64,000 bases of DNA from Bryobacter aggregatus MPL3 (GCF_000702445.1 NZ_JNIF01000003.1:2728001-2792000), one strand, 5' to 3'; shown: positions 20,101 through 28,830, counted from the stretch's first letter. Numbers and translations: made by a program. Notes: generated by a model not told the origin, from the letters alone.

Positions 20101-21862
20101 GGACGGCGAAATTGTAGGGAAGGGAGCCACCACTCGCAAAGAGATTGCTCGCGTAGGCTTGTCCGACGCGGGATGCGGGCAAGGAGATGGTGGTGATGTT
20201 CAGGCCAGTGGAGGCGACATAGAGATTGATGGTTGCGGTCGCGGTGCTTTGATTCGCATCGGTTAGCCGGACGGTGATCTGGTAGAGTCCGGCGGTGGTG
20301 GGGATGCCGGAGATATTGCCGTTGGCGGACAGTGCGAGTCCGGCAGGCAGGCTACCCGAGAGGAGCGTGAAGGTGTAAGGAGCTACTCCATTGACGGGGG
20401 TGAGCGTCGAGGAGTAAGCCTGCGCGACCGTTGCTGTGGGCAGCGCGGATTGCAGGATGGAGAGATTGGAGGATTGGATCTGGATGCTGAGCGGGGCCTG
20501 GGCTGTGGCGCCGGTGGCATCTTGGGCACGGACGACGAAGCTGGAGGTGGCAACGGTGGTGGGAGTGCCACTGATGACGCCGTTGGCTCCGAGGGTGAGG
20601 CCCGCCGGAAGCGCGCCGCTGAGCAGGCTGTACGTGATGGGCGCTGTTCCGGATACGGTGCTGAGCGACGTGCTGTAGGGGAGATTGACGAAGCCGCCGG
20701 GAACTGCCGTTGTTGTGAAGGCGAAGGCGCTGGAGTTGATGTTCAGGATCAGATCCCGCTGTGCGGTGAGGCCCGCGGCATCGGTCACGCGGACGGTGAC
20801 GGTGGAGATTCCGGATGCGGTGGGCGTTCCGGAGATGGCTCCATTCGCTGATAGGGTGAGTCCGGAAGGAAGGCTTCCGTTGACGACGCTAAAGCTATAG
20901 GGTGCGGTGCCGCCTTGGGCGATCAGTGAGCCGGAATAGGCTTGGCTGAGAGTTCCAGTGGGGAGGGAGGAGACGATGATGCGAGGGCCCGTGCCTGCCA
21001 CGACGATGGAGAAGCTGGCTTGGGCGGCCATCGGGTTGGGCGTGGAGTCTGTGGCGCGAATGAAGAAGTTGTATGTGCCGCCGTTGCTGGGCAGGCCCGA
21101 GATCAGACCGGTGGAGGAAATGCTGAGGCCAGGAGGCAGGGCGCCCGAAAGCAAACCGAAGGAGTAAGGCGCGATGCCGCCAAAGGCTGTGAGCTGCTGG
21201 CTGTAGGGGACATTGACCAGAGCGCCGGCGAGGGAGGTGGTGGAGATGGTGAGATTCGCGGCGTTGATCTGAAGTGTGAAGCCGGATTGGTAGGAGTGTC
21301 CGGCCGCGTCCGTCAAGCGCACGACGATGGGGAAAACGCCCGCAGTGGTGGGCGTTCCAGCGAGACGACCGCTAGCGGAAAGAGTCATGCCGCTGGGAAG
21401 AGCGCCGCTCCCGAAGAGGAGATCCCACGAGTAGGGTGTCGTGCCGCCTTGTCCGGAGAAGGTGAAGTCGTAGGAGGCGCCCACACTGCCGGCCGGGATG
21501 GCGGTGGTGGTGATGCTGAGGCCGCTGGCGCTCGAGACTTGCAGCGCAACCGTGACGATGTTGGAGGTGGGGGTCGCATCGGTGATCTGGATGGGGATGT
21601 TGTAGCTTCCGGCCAGGGCGGGAGTGCCGCTGATTGTGCCATTGGCCGCAAGACTGAGTCCTTGCGGGAGCGCGCCGCCCGATCCAATGGTGTAGGTGTA
21701 GGGCGACAGTCCTCCGGTGGCGGTGAGAGATGTGTTGTAGGGTTGCCCGGCGTTTGCCTGGGGAAGCGTTGTGTTGGAGAGGCTAATTGCTGCGGTACCA
21801 GTGCCTGCATGCAGAAGCGCGAGGGCCACCAGAAGAATAGGGTATCGATAGGTTACTGACAT
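17147..21862 (-). CDS. Giant secreted putative-Ig (He_PIG) repeat protein with C-terminal TIGR03437-type domain
   Basis: 1571 residues. A signal peptide (about 1-24) is followed by 15 tandem Ig-like repeats of about 87 residues. Each carries the core pattern G.LP.GL.L...G.ISGTP...G.......TD, the mark of He_PIG putative Ig domains. The last 230 residues have NAANY, SPGEILTIFGSNLGP, PVIYTSANQVAVVAPF and VPGVDQINVKLP, the layout of the TIGR03437 domain common in Solibacter-like bacteria. No catalytic motif is seen. It is likely an adhesin or a binding/scaffold protein outside the cell; there is no membrane anchor or sorting tail. It is convergent with the amidohydrolase and divergent from the M2 peptidase. 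Confidence 0.9.
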   Translation of the reverse strand: MSVTYRYPILLVALALLHAGTGTAAISLSNTTLPQANAGQPYNTSLTATGGLSPYTYTIGSGGALPQGLSLAANGTISGTPALAGSYNIPIQITDATPTSNIVTVALQVSSASGLSITTTAIPAGSVGASYDFTFSGQGGTTPYSWDLLFGSGALPSGMTLSASGRLAGTPTTAGVFPIVVRLTDAAGHSYQSGFTLQINAANLTISTTSLAGALVNVPYSQQLTAFGGIAPYSFGLLSGALPPGLSISSTGLISGLPSNGGTYNFFIRATDSTPNPMAAQASFSIVVAGTGPRIIVSSLPTGTLSQAYSGSLIAQGGTAPYSFSVVNGSLPSGLTLSANGAISGTPTASGISTVTVRVTDAAGLTAQRDLILNINSSAFAFTTTAVPGGFVNLPYSTSLSTVSGTAPITYSLLSGALPAGLTLGANGVISGTPTTVATSSFVVRAQDATGATAQAPLSIQIQSSNLSILQSALPTATVAQAYSSTLTPVNGVAPYTFTLLSGSLPAGLALSANGNISGIPTTAGLYQITVRLTDANQSTATATINLYVASTGLNITTISLPASRVGQAYASNLFASGGSLPYNFAVLNGSLPAGLTLTASGLISGVPTTAGTSNFTVRVTDNAGVTAQSTYTLPTNAANSFLVLPETLSSAQVARAYAATLTTIGGTAPFTFVLSSGALPPGLTLSAAGQISGTPTAAGNFGFGIQVTDANNASVAYNQAIAVSSSDLTITTTSVPPVQVGINYFTAFTGAGGTAPYTFSVLGGSLPPGLTLSAAGAVSGTATGTGSYPVTIRISDQSGNTATANYVFTVSGSGTLQITTTALSTARTNQPYSASILATGGLPPYVFDITSGTLPTGLSLAGNGLISGTPTINGTSTFSVRAIDGLGATSQVTYSLTVTSSSLFITTSELPSGRVDVAYSLNLASSGGTPSYSYSLVGGSLPTGITLNTAGHISGIPTVSGSFPVVIRVVDGVGANVQKAFTLNIASNGLAFTNVSLPIAYIGQQYLATLQAAGGVPPYTFSLTNGSVLPSGLTLNSNGQISGLPETASNNVLSFRVIDAAGATATVTLTLNVTQSTLRFGFTALPDANTGQAYSFTPTVLGGTAPYTFSIVGALPAGLVLTPAGVISGTPEQPGTFNVTLRAQDALGAAVQANYALTISGTGFRFTTTLTPPTLNQPYSQTLSTAGGTGTITYSLTSGSLPPGLSLSPAGVISGTPTTIGSSTFTLRATDSAGATANGNFTLLVSAPVITFTTRMLHSGTINQAYNQTIVVSGGTAPYSFLISDGALPPGLTLSSGGTISGAPTATGTYVFTVRATDARGSTNTADFLIGVAVVGAPSIAAVVNAANYADNGVSPGEILTIFGSNLGPANLLTFTVTNNRVPTLLGGTRILFDGVAAPVIYTSANQVAVVAPFFIADRSTVRMTVEYQGTVSAVLRLPVLPVKPAVFTLDSSGEGPAAAINQDGTVNTAANPARRETYVSLYLTGGGTTSPLLVDGLIVSSLATLTNSVAVSINGIPATVQYAGNAPTLVPGVDQINVKLPAGTRPGANTIQVTIGTTVTTTQTTVFVE
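17870..21784 (-). repeat. Fifteen tandem Ig-like coding repeats, period about 262 nt
   Basis: The core motif ISGTP (variants LAGTP, ISGLP, ISGIP, ISGVP, VSGTA, ISGAP) recurs 15 times between about 21630 and 17950, giving an average period near 262 nt (87 residues). Repeats 6, 7 and 8 and also 13-15 look more alike than the rest. Coordinates of the array ends are approximate. Confidence 0.85.
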
Positions 21863-21941
21863 CTCATAGATGTAGAATCCACTCGCGTCGAAATGTTTCT
21901 GCCGCGCGAAGATCCGGGTGTTGCGCGATATTCAAAGAGTG

Positions 21942-23735
21942 ATGCGAATCTTTGTACTCCTTCTGACAATCGGAATGGGCTTGTCCGGCCAGCCGAAACC
22001 GAGCATTGCTGAGGCGCGTGTGTTTCTTGACGATGCGGAGAAGCGCTTGCTGCAGTTGAGCAATGAAGCGGGCCAGGCGAGCTGGGTCCAGTCGAATTTC
22101 ATCACCGACGATACGGAGGCCTTGGCGGCGCTGGCCAATGAACGGGTGATTGCGCTGGCCGTCGAGTTGGCGAAGAAAGCGACTCGCTTTGATTCCGTTG
22201 CGCTGCCCGAGGATATGACGCGGAAGTTGCGGCTGTTGAAGTTAGGCTTGACGCTGGCAGCTCCGGACAACCCCAAGGAGCGCGAAGAGGTGACTCGTTT
22301 GGCTGCTTCCCTCGAGGGGATTTATGGCAAGGGCAAGTACTGTCCCGGGGATACCAAGGACGAAAGTAAGTGTCTCGATATCACCGCCATTACGAAGATT
22401 CTGGCGAACAGCCGCGACCCGAAGGAACTGCTCGAGGTGTGGAAGGGTTGGCAGACGATTGCACGTCCGATGAAGAAGGACTATGTGCGTTTTGTCTCGC
22501 TGGCAAACAAGGGAGCGAAGGAACTGGGCTTTGCCGATTCGGGTGCGATGTGGCGGTCCAAGTACGATATGGCGCCGGATGCCTTTGCGCGCGAACTCGA
22601 CCGGCTGTGGACGCAGGTGCGGCCGCTGTATGTGTCTCTGCACTCCTATGTGCGTTGGAAACTGCGCGAGAAGTATGGGGATATCGTTCCGGCGAAGGGG
22701 CCGATTCCGGCGCATTTGCTGGGGAATCTCTGGGCGCAGGATTGGACAAATATTTATCCGCTGGTGGCGCCGCAGGATGCCGATCCGGGCTATGACCTGA
22801 CGCAGATTCTGGTGGCGCGGCAGACGAATGCGCTCGATATGGTGCGCTATGGCGAGTCCTTTTTCAAGTCGCTGGGTTTTGCTCCGTTGCCGGAGACCTT
22901 CTGGAAGCGGTCCTTGTTTGTGAAGCCGCGAGATCGCGAAGTGGTTTGCCATGCGAGCGCCTGGGATGTCGACAATGTGGATGATCTGCGGATCAAGATG
23001 TGTATCGATATCACGGCGGAGGACTTCAACACCGTTCACCATGAGCTGGGTCACAACTTCTATCAACGTGCCTACAACAAGCAACCCTTTCTGTTCCGCG
23101 ATAGTGCGAATGACGGGTTTCATGAGGCGGTTGGCGATACGATCGCATTATCGGTAACGCCGGAGTACCTGGTGAAGATTGGCCTGTTGCCGCAGGCACC
23201 GGCGGCTTCGAAGGATATCGGTCTGCTGTTGAACAAGGCGCTCGAGAAGGTGGCGTTTCTGCCCTTTGGCTTGATGATCGATCAGTGGCGCTGGCAGGTG
23301 TTCAGCGGCCAGGTGACGCCGGAGAAATATAACGAGGCCTGGTGGACGCTGCGGCAGAAGTATCAGGGGATTGCGTCCCCAGTGGCGAATGCTCCAGAAG
23401 ATTTCGATCCTGGGGCGAAGTACCATGTGGCGGCAAATGTTCCCTACATGCGCTACTTCCTGGCCGACATTTTGCAGTTCCAATTCCATCGGGCTTTATC
23501 GAAGACGGCAGGTTGTACGACGGTGTTGAACCGTTGCTCGATTTATGACAGCAAAGAAGCCGGCTCACGCTTGAATGCGATGTTGCAGATGGGGCTGAGC
23601 CGACCTTGGCCGAGTGCCCTCGAAGTGTTGACGGGCCAGACGCAGATGGACGCGACGGCAATTGTCGACTATTTCGCCCCACTCCAGCAGTGGTTAGACG
23701 AACAGAACCAAGGAAAGCCGATTGGTTGGGAATAG
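21942..23735 (+). CDS. M2 family zinc metallopeptidase (ACE-like peptidyl-dipeptidase)
   Basis: 597 residues from the ATG at 21942, which starts a good signal peptide (MRIFVLLLTIGMGLSGQ); a TTG at 21918 would add 8 polar residues. The zinc site is intact: HELGH at residues 367-371 and the third ligand Glu395 in GFHEAVGD, 24 residues on, exactly the spacing of angiotensin-converting enzyme. M2 enzymes remove C-terminal dipeptides from oligopeptides. The leader places it in the periplasm or outside, suited to peptide scavenging. It is divergent from the Ig-repeat gene; no clear Shine-Dalgarno. Confidence 0.93.
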   Translation: MRIFVLLLTIGMGLSGQPKPSIAEARVFLDDAEKRLLQLSNEAGQASWVQSNFITDDTEALAALANERVIALAVELAKKATRFDSVALPEDMTRKLRLLKLGLTLAAPDNPKEREEVTRLAASLEGIYGKGKYCPGDTKDESKCLDITAITKILANSRDPKELLEVWKGWQTIARPMKKDYVRFVSLANKGAKELGFADSGAMWRSKYDMAPDAFARELDRLWTQVRPLYVSLHSYVRWKLREKYGDIVPAKGPIPAHLLGNLWAQDWTNIYPLVAPQDADPGYDLTQILVARQTNALDMVRYGESFFKSLGFAPLPETFWKRSLFVKPRDREVVCHASAWDVDNVDDLRIKMCIDITAEDFNTVHHELGHNFYQRAYNKQPFLFRDSANDGFHEAVGDTIALSVTPEYLVKIGLLPQAPAASKDIGLLLNKALEKVAFLPFGLMIDQWRWQVFSGQVTPEKYNEAWWTLRQKYQGIASPVANAPEDFDPGAKYHVAANVPYMRYFLADILQFQFHRALSKTAGCTTVLNRCSIYDSKEAGSRLNAMLQMGLSRPWPSALEVLTGQTQMDATAIVDYFAPLQQWLDEQNQGKPIGWE

Positions 23736-23777
23736 GTGGGGAGTTTAGGGGAACGCCCTATCGCTTTATTGGATCTT

Positions 23778-24206
23778 TTACTTATCTTGATTAGGATTTT
23801 TGAAAGTCTTCTCTAAATAAGCGGTATCGCTGAAGTCCCAATCGGTGATCTCGGTGAAGAAATAGGTGCTACCGCCATTCAGAGTGAGGGAAAAGGGATC
23901 TGAATAGAGCAGGCTGGCTGTGGCCAGAGGAGCGGCGGCGACGATCTGATCGAACAAGAGGTTTGAATTCGAGGCGTCCCAGATCATGTACTTCAGATTG
24001 CCGCTCTTCGGTAACACCCCCCAGAGGGAAAACTGCGTAATTCTCGCGGAGAAATGAGGCATTCCCGAGCTTCTGGCGGGCATAAGGGCGTGGATGTCGT
24101 CCGTGGCACCGAGCACAATTGTACTGCCCCGTACAACTGGAGTTCCAAGGGCAGCCAAGAGCAGAAAGGTGCTGATGGCGAGACCGCAGATTCCCCTGAA
24201 TTTCAT
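23778..24206 (-). CDS. Secreted protein, 142 residues, resembling the N-terminal part of PEP-CTERM proteins; probably truncated
   Basis: A strong GGAGG lies 8 nt before the ATG, and a signal peptide (about 1-27) ends near VRG. The mature part has a beta-rich pattern (FSLWGV, GNLKYMIWDASN, LLYSDPFSLTLNGGSTYFF). I recall this pattern from acidobacterial PEP-CTERM proteins with a carbohydrate-binding-like fold. The expected remainder and the C-terminal VPEP-TM-RR tail are missing: the reading frame ends in a Lys/Asn-rich tail 42 bp before the M2 peptidase stop. Without the tail it would be released rather than sorted. Function unknown. Confidence 0.6.
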   Translation of the reverse strand: MKFRGICGLAISTFLLLAALGTPVVRGSTIVLGATDDIHALMPARSSGMPHFSARITQFSLWGVLPKSGNLKYMIWDASNSNLLFDQIVAAAPLATASLLYSDPFSLTLNGGSTYFFTEITDWDFSDTAYLEKTFKNPNQDK

Positions 24207-24353
24207 TTCTAGACCTCCGTCAATGGTGAAGCGCTGTTCAGGCCCCCGGCGCCATGGACTGACGAAAGATTATCATATGGTTCTTTAATTAAAGTGTATT
24301 TTAGTCTGACTAGGGTTTGAATTAAGGTGATTTAAGTGGATTCTTAGATGCTA

Positions 24354-24367
24354 TACCGCCAGGGGTA
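24354..24367. promoter_or_regulatory. TACC-N6-GGTA quasi-palindrome upstream of the esterase
   Basis: TACC (24354-24357) and GGTA (24364-24367), with 10 of 14 positions symmetric, in an A+T-rich intergenic stretch (24207-24395). Its form is like sites of NarL/LuxR-type regulators, but no partner is known here. Confidence 0.25.
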
Positions 24368-24395
24368 GTAGAAGATTTCGACGCTCCGTAACCGA

Positions 24396-25271
24396 GTGGA
24401 AGCAGAGACGTCGAATGGGTGGGTGCCGCTATTGGAATTCTTACGATTGGGAGTGCTGTTGTTGCCTATGCTTTTTTTTGCGGTGAACGCGAAGGGGGAG
24501 GATTTGCGCGACGTGGAGTATGCGCGCGTGGGAGACGTGAGCCTGCAGCTGGATGCAGCGCTACCGGGTGGGGAGCGATTGGCGCCTGCCGCGATTCTGG
24601 TGCATGGTGGCGGTTGGGTGCGGGGGGACCGGCGGGTGAATGTTGCTCCGCTCTTTCAGCCGCTGACAGAAGCGGGGATCGCGTGGTTTTCGATCAGCTA
24701 TCGTTTTGCGACGGGCCCGCTGGATTTTGGGGCGGCAGTGGGGGATGTGGAGGCGGCGATCCGGTATGTCCGGCACCATGCCGCAGAGTATCGGATTGAT
24801 CCGAATCAGATTTTTCTAGTTGGGGAATCAGCGGGTGGGCACCTGGCTGCCATGGCGGCTTTGGGAGGCGCGCCGGGGACGGCGGTGAAGGGTGTTGTTG
24901 CTTTGTACGCGCCGACAGATCTGGTGGCCTTGGCGAAGAATTCGAATTTTATTCCAGACGGGATTCGACGCCAGTTGAATGGGTCACCATTTGAGAAGTT
25001 GATTCTGGCGCGACTGGAACAGCTTTCGCCAGTTGGGCTTGTGCGGTCTGGGATGCCGCCGTTTCTCTTCATTCATGGGATGCAGGATGCGCTGGTGCCG
25101 TTTGGGCAATCGCAGGCGATGTGCGAAAGGATGAAGGCGGTGGGAGCCGCGTGCCGCCTATTGCCGGTGGAAGGGGCGGGGCATGGGATTGTACGTTGGG
25201 AGGGGAATCGAGAGATGACGGAGGGATATCAGCGGGAGATGGTTCGTTGGATTCTTGGGACGGACCACTGA
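24396..25271 (+). CDS. Secreted alpha/beta hydrolase (BD-FAE/esterase-lipase type)
   Basis: About 291 residues with the hormone-sensitive-lipase/BD-FAE layout: oxyanion HGGGW, nucleophile elbow GESAGG, an Asp in LFIHGMQDALVPF, and His in GAGHG. An N-terminal hydrophobic stretch (LGVLLLPMLFFAVNA) looks like a signal peptide. The start is uncertain: GTG at 24396 is the longest option, GTG at 24423 is also possible, and neither has a good ribosome site. Likely substrates are acyl or feruloyl esters on polysaccharides (inferred). Its stop codon lies in the loop of a 14-bp inverted repeat. Confidence 0.82.
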   Translation: MEAETSNGWVPLLEFLRLGVLLLPMLFFAVNAKGEDLRDVEYARVGDVSLQLDAALPGGERLAPAAILVHGGGWVRGDRRVNVAPLFQPLTEAGIAWFSISYRFATGPLDFGAAVGDVEAAIRYVRHHAAEYRIDPNQIFLVGESAGGHLAAMAALGGAPGTAVKGVVALYAPTDLVALAKNSNFIPDGIRRQLNGSPFEKLILARLEQLSPVGLVRSGMPPFLFIHGMQDALVPFGQSQAMCERMKAVGAACRLLPVEGAGHGIVRWEGNREMTEGYQREMVRWILGTDH

Positions 25272-25290
25272 GAAGAGGTCCGTCCCAAGA
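25253..25290. terminator. Bidirectional terminator between esterase and TonB receptor
   Basis: Perfect 14-bp inverted repeat (25253-25266 with 25277-25290) around a 10-nt loop. The left arm is inside the esterase coding region and the TGA stop (25269-25271) lies in the loop. No T tract on either side. Confidence 0.7.
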
Positions 25291-25299
25291 GGGTTGCAA

Positions 25300-28200
25300 C
25301 TAGAAGCTCAGACGGAGCGCCAGTTGGACCTGCCGCGGAGAGACGGCAGTGCTGTTGATGGTGCCGGTGGAGCCGGAACCCAACTGTGCATTGGGTGCGC
25401 TGAAGTTGACCGTGTTGGTGAGGTTAAAGGCTTCCGCCCGGAACTGGAGCGTGGCTCGCTCGAAGAAGCGGAAGTTCTTGAACAGAGAGTAGTCCAGAGT
25501 CTTGAGACCCGGATTGCGGATGTCGGGCGAGGTGCGCGACACGTTGCCAAAGCGGAAGGCCGGGGCAAAGCTGAACACCGAGGTGTCGAACCAGCCGGCG
25601 ATCTGCTGATCGCGGCTCAGACCCGTGCGGTTGCCGGTGGTGCCGTTGTTGTTGGGACGCTGCCCGGAGGAACCGAGGCCAGTGTTGTTGACGTTCTGGG
25701 TGATCAGAACAGGAGTGCCACCGGAGAGGGTGAGGATTCCGTTCATCTGCCAGCCGCCAATCAAGGCTTCTGCCGCGGGGTGCATGTTGGAGAGGAGCTT
25801 CCGGCCCTTGCCGAAGGGCAGATCGTAGTTGCCGCTCACGACGAGGCGCTTGGCGATGTCCTGGGCGGAGATGGAACGTTCTGCTTTGCGGTTATAGAAG
25901 TCCTGCTTGTTCCCTGCCTGACCGAGGAAGGTGACGGTCTGGGAGGCGTCGTCGATCAGCTTGCCGGCGGTGAAGCTGCCGAGGAAGCCGAAGCCGTTGG
26001 CGTAGCGCTTTTCAACGCGTGCCGTAAAGGCGTGATAGATCGAGTTGGCCTGGGGTTTCCGGAAGGCGTTGACGCTCGTGTACTGCGGGTAAGGCCGCAG
26101 GAGCTGCGAGCGCGAAACATTCGGTTGGCTCAAGGCTGAGGTCGGGTTGGTGATGATGCCGTAGAACGGGTTCGGCACCTGATCGTTCAGCGCATTTCCG
26201 AGGTCGCCGTAGCTGGCTGGGAGCTGGTTGTAGGTCATGTTGCCTTCGCCGTCGATCAAGTGGTTGCCCTTGGAGGCAAGATAACCCGCTTCGACGAGGA
26301 GAGAGCGGCTGAGCTGATGCTGCAGGTTGAAGTTCCACTGCTGGATGACGGGGTTGCGGGAGTCGTTGAAGAAGCTCTCGCCAACGCCGAGGCCGAGGTT
26401 GGTATAATGGCCGCCGCCGCGGGGGTTGTCGACGGAACCGAGCGGGAGATTGAAGCCGTTGGGGTAGGGATTAGCGAGGTAGGCGTTGACCGTGCGTCCG
26501 CCATCGAGGGTGGGGAGCATGCCGGTGGAGCCGCGATAGCCTTCCATGCCAGCGCTGCCGCTGGAACCGGCGGCCTGCATCATGGAGCCGGCATACATGA
26601 GGGCGTAGGCGCCACGCATGATCGTCTTTTCGCCGAGTCTGTAAGCAAAGCCAAGGCGCGGGCTGAAGTTGTTGCGATCGGCATTGGTCTGGTAACGATG
26701 GTCATTGTTGACGAAGTTCATGGAGCCACGGAGATTGGGGTATCCAGGAACGAGACCAGCGATTGGCGAAGGGGCGAAGATGTCGAAGTAGCTGTAACGG
26801 TTGTAGCGTTCGGTACGGGGCAGGTCGACGTCATAGCGCAGGCCGATGTTCAGGGTGAGCTTTGCGGTCATCTTGTAGTCGTCCTGGATGTAGCCGCCCC
26901 AATAGACGCTAGAGCTGGCCGGGATGGGGTCGTGGGAGACGGAACCACTTGCGGGGGTGCCCAACAGGAAGGAGGCGAAGCCGAAGCCTTCGGTGCCGAC
27001 GCTGGTGGTTGGATTGCGCTGGGTGAAGCCTTGGTTAAAGGTGTACTGGCCAGCGGGGTTTCCCAGTTGCATGAAGTTTAAGAAGAGCTGGCGGTATTCG
27101 CCTCCCGCCTTGATGGTGTGCTTGGTGAGGACCTTGGTGACGGAACCGGCAAACACGTGGGAGAAGGGGATAAATCGCAGCGTTGTAAAGGTGGCCTGTC
27201 CGAGGGAACTGACCCCAGAGATGTCGAAACGGGGGAACTCCAGGTTCTGGGTCGCGGCCTGATTGCGAATGGCGACCGGGAAGCCGAGTTGTGTTGTATC
27301 AAAGCCAGTGGAGAAGGGGAAGCGGACATTGTTAAAGCGTCCGAAGCCGTAGTTGAAGTTGATGATGGTGGTGGGGTTCAACGTGTAATTTGCATTGAGT
27401 GAGGCGTTGTAGTTGGTGGTTTGGCTGGGGCCGTCTCCACTCGGAGTGCCTGGGTTGCCGAAGAAGTTGACCGGCGAGCTTTGCGAAATGTTGTAAGAGA
27501 AGCGGCCGAAGATCGTGAACTTCTGGCTGAAGGAGTGGTCCACACGGGTGTCGAACTGGTGGCTGCTCGAGGGTGATTTTGAGGCACCGAAGAAGTTGTT
27601 CGCGTTCGTGTTGACATTGTTCGGCGCTTGGGTGGAGGGGACGTAGTAGGCCTTCGCCTTTACTGCGACTGGATCCATCCGGCTGGTGGGGATGACATTG
27701 CCAGGAAACGCGGTTCGGAGGTAGTTTCCGGTGCCGTCGTTGGTGGCGGTGAGGGGGTCATAAATGGTGATCGCTTGTCCACTGGCGTTCTTCAGGTTGG
27801 AGAAGTCGCCATTGAGCCAGGCGGTGGTGGGCACCGTGGTGGTGAACAGGCTGGCGCTGCGTTGGACTGTGCTCTGTTCGCTGAGGAAGAAGAAGGTCCG
27901 GTCCTTGCCTTTGTACACCCCTGGAATGTTGATGGGACCACCGAAGGTGCCGCCGAACTGGTTGCGCTGGAAGGCGCCGAGCGGCGTGCGGCTTCGATTG
28001 GAGAAGAAGTTGTTTGCATCGAGCTTGGAGTTGCGGAGGAACTCATAAGCGGAGCCGTGCCAATCGTTGCCACCGGAGCGGGTGGAAACGTTGATGGTGC
28101 CACCACCGGTGCGGCCGTATTCGGCGGCGAGGGCATTGGTGACGATGGAGAATTCCTGGACGGTGTCGACGGGAGGCGTGTAAGCCAAGGTATTGATGCC

Positions 28201-28794
28201 GACGTTGTTCTCCGGCAGGATTACCGAAGTTCCGTCAATGGTGATTTCGCTTGAGGAGTTGCGGCCGCCGCTGATCCAGGGGGTGGAGCCGCCGCCGGGT
28301 GTGACTCCGGGCACCAGCGAGGCGAGAGCGAAGGGATTGCGACCGTTGAGTGGCAGATCCATGATGGCCTTATTACCGATGACCGTGGACACTGTCGAGG
28401 AGGAGGGGGATAACTGCGCACTGGCAGCGCTCACTTCGACGGTGGTGGTGGCATCACCAAGGGTGAGTAGGATGTCCAGAGATACGGTCTGCTGGACGCT
28501 GACCTGAACATTGTTTTCTGCATAGCGGCGAAACCCCTGTTTTTCCACACTGACCTGATAGACGCCAGGAAGGAGAAAAGGCCGGACGAAACTCCCTCCG
28601 GAATTGGTAGTGAGTTCCTGTTTCGTATTGGTTTTGACAGCGGTAATGACGACTTTTGCGTCGGGGACGACTGCACCTGTCGCATCTGTGACGCGGCCCT
28701 CAAGGGTTCCGGTCGCGGTTTGTGCGGATAGGCTTGATATCGCCATGGTGAGTATCACCAGCGATTGCAAGACAAATCGGAAATTGTGAAGCAT
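25300..28794 (-). CDS. TonB-dependent receptor, Oar-like, second copy
   Basis: 1164 residues from the ATG at 28794, which begins the signal peptide ending ISSLSAQ; the open frame extends upstream without a leader-like start. Domains: carboxypeptidase-regulatory-like region (TLEGRVTDATGAVVPDAKV), plug with LPLNGRNPFALASLVPGV, and a very long barrel ending QLALRLSF with terminal Phe. A TAGCGT hexamer (28802-28807) sits 7 nt before the ATG, with TTGCGC 17 bp upstream of it, so this may be a leaderless mRNA. It is divergent, by 106 bp, from a membrane-anchored putative regulator, which may control it. Confidence 0.92.
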   Translation of the reverse strand: MLHNFRFVLQSLVILTMAISSLSAQTATGTLEGRVTDATGAVVPDAKVVITAVKTNTKQELTTNSGGSFVRPFLLPGVYQVSVEKQGFRRYAENNVQVSVQQTVSLDILLTLGDATTTVEVSAASAQLSPSSSTVSTVIGNKAIMDLPLNGRNPFALASLVPGVTPGGGSTPWISGGRNSSSEITIDGTSVILPENNVGINTLAYTPPVDTVQEFSIVTNALAAEYGRTGGGTINVSTRSGGNDWHGSAYEFLRNSKLDANNFFSNRSRTPLGAFQRNQFGGTFGGPINIPGVYKGKDRTFFFLSEQSTVQRSASLFTTTVPTTAWLNGDFSNLKNASGQAITIYDPLTATNDGTGNYLRTAFPGNVIPTSRMDPVAVKAKAYYVPSTQAPNNVNTNANNFFGASKSPSSSHQFDTRVDHSFSQKFTIFGRFSYNISQSSPVNFFGNPGTPSGDGPSQTTNYNASLNANYTLNPTTIINFNYGFGRFNNVRFPFSTGFDTTQLGFPVAIRNQAATQNLEFPRFDISGVSSLGQATFTTLRFIPFSHVFAGSVTKVLTKHTIKAGGEYRQLFLNFMQLGNPAGQYTFNQGFTQRNPTTSVGTEGFGFASFLLGTPASGSVSHDPIPASSSVYWGGYIQDDYKMTAKLTLNIGLRYDVDLPRTERYNRYSYFDIFAPSPIAGLVPGYPNLRGSMNFVNNDHRYQTNADRNNFSPRLGFAYRLGEKTIMRGAYALMYAGSMMQAAGSSGSAGMEGYRGSTGMLPTLDGGRTVNAYLANPYPNGFNLPLGSVDNPRGGGHYTNLGLGVGESFFNDSRNPVIQQWNFNLQHQLSRSLLVEAGYLASKGNHLIDGEGNMTYNQLPASYGDLGNALNDQVPNPFYGIITNPTSALSQPNVSRSQLLRPYPQYTSVNAFRKPQANSIYHAFTARVEKRYANGFGFLGSFTAGKLIDDASQTVTFLGQAGNKQDFYNRKAERSISAQDIAKRLVVSGNYDLPFGKGRKLLSNMHPAAEALIGGWQMNGILTLSGGTPVLITQNVNNTGLGSSGQRPNNNGTTGNRTGLSRDQQIAGWFDTSVFSFAPAFRFGNVSRTSPDIRNPGLKTLDYSLFKNFRFFERATLQFRAEAFNLTNTVNFSAPNAQLGSGSTGTINSTAVSPRQVQLALRLSF

Positions 28795-28801
28795 AGGTGT
28801 G

Positions 28802-28830
28802 ACGCTATCGCGTTGTGATATGCTGCGCAA
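28802..28830 (-). promoter_or_regulatory. Candidate promoter of the second TonB receptor
   Basis: On the minus strand: -35 TTGCGC (28825-28830), 17-bp spacer, -10 TAGCGT (28802-28807), then 7 nt to the ATG. Both boxes are imperfect; the spacing is the main support. Confidence 0.4.

Noticed and set aside
17870-21784. Periodic DNA that could suggest a tandem repeat or CRISPR-like array
   Set aside because: Period about 262 nt, in frame and diverged; fully explained as Ig-like coding repeats. No short repeat-spacer pattern anywhere in the window.
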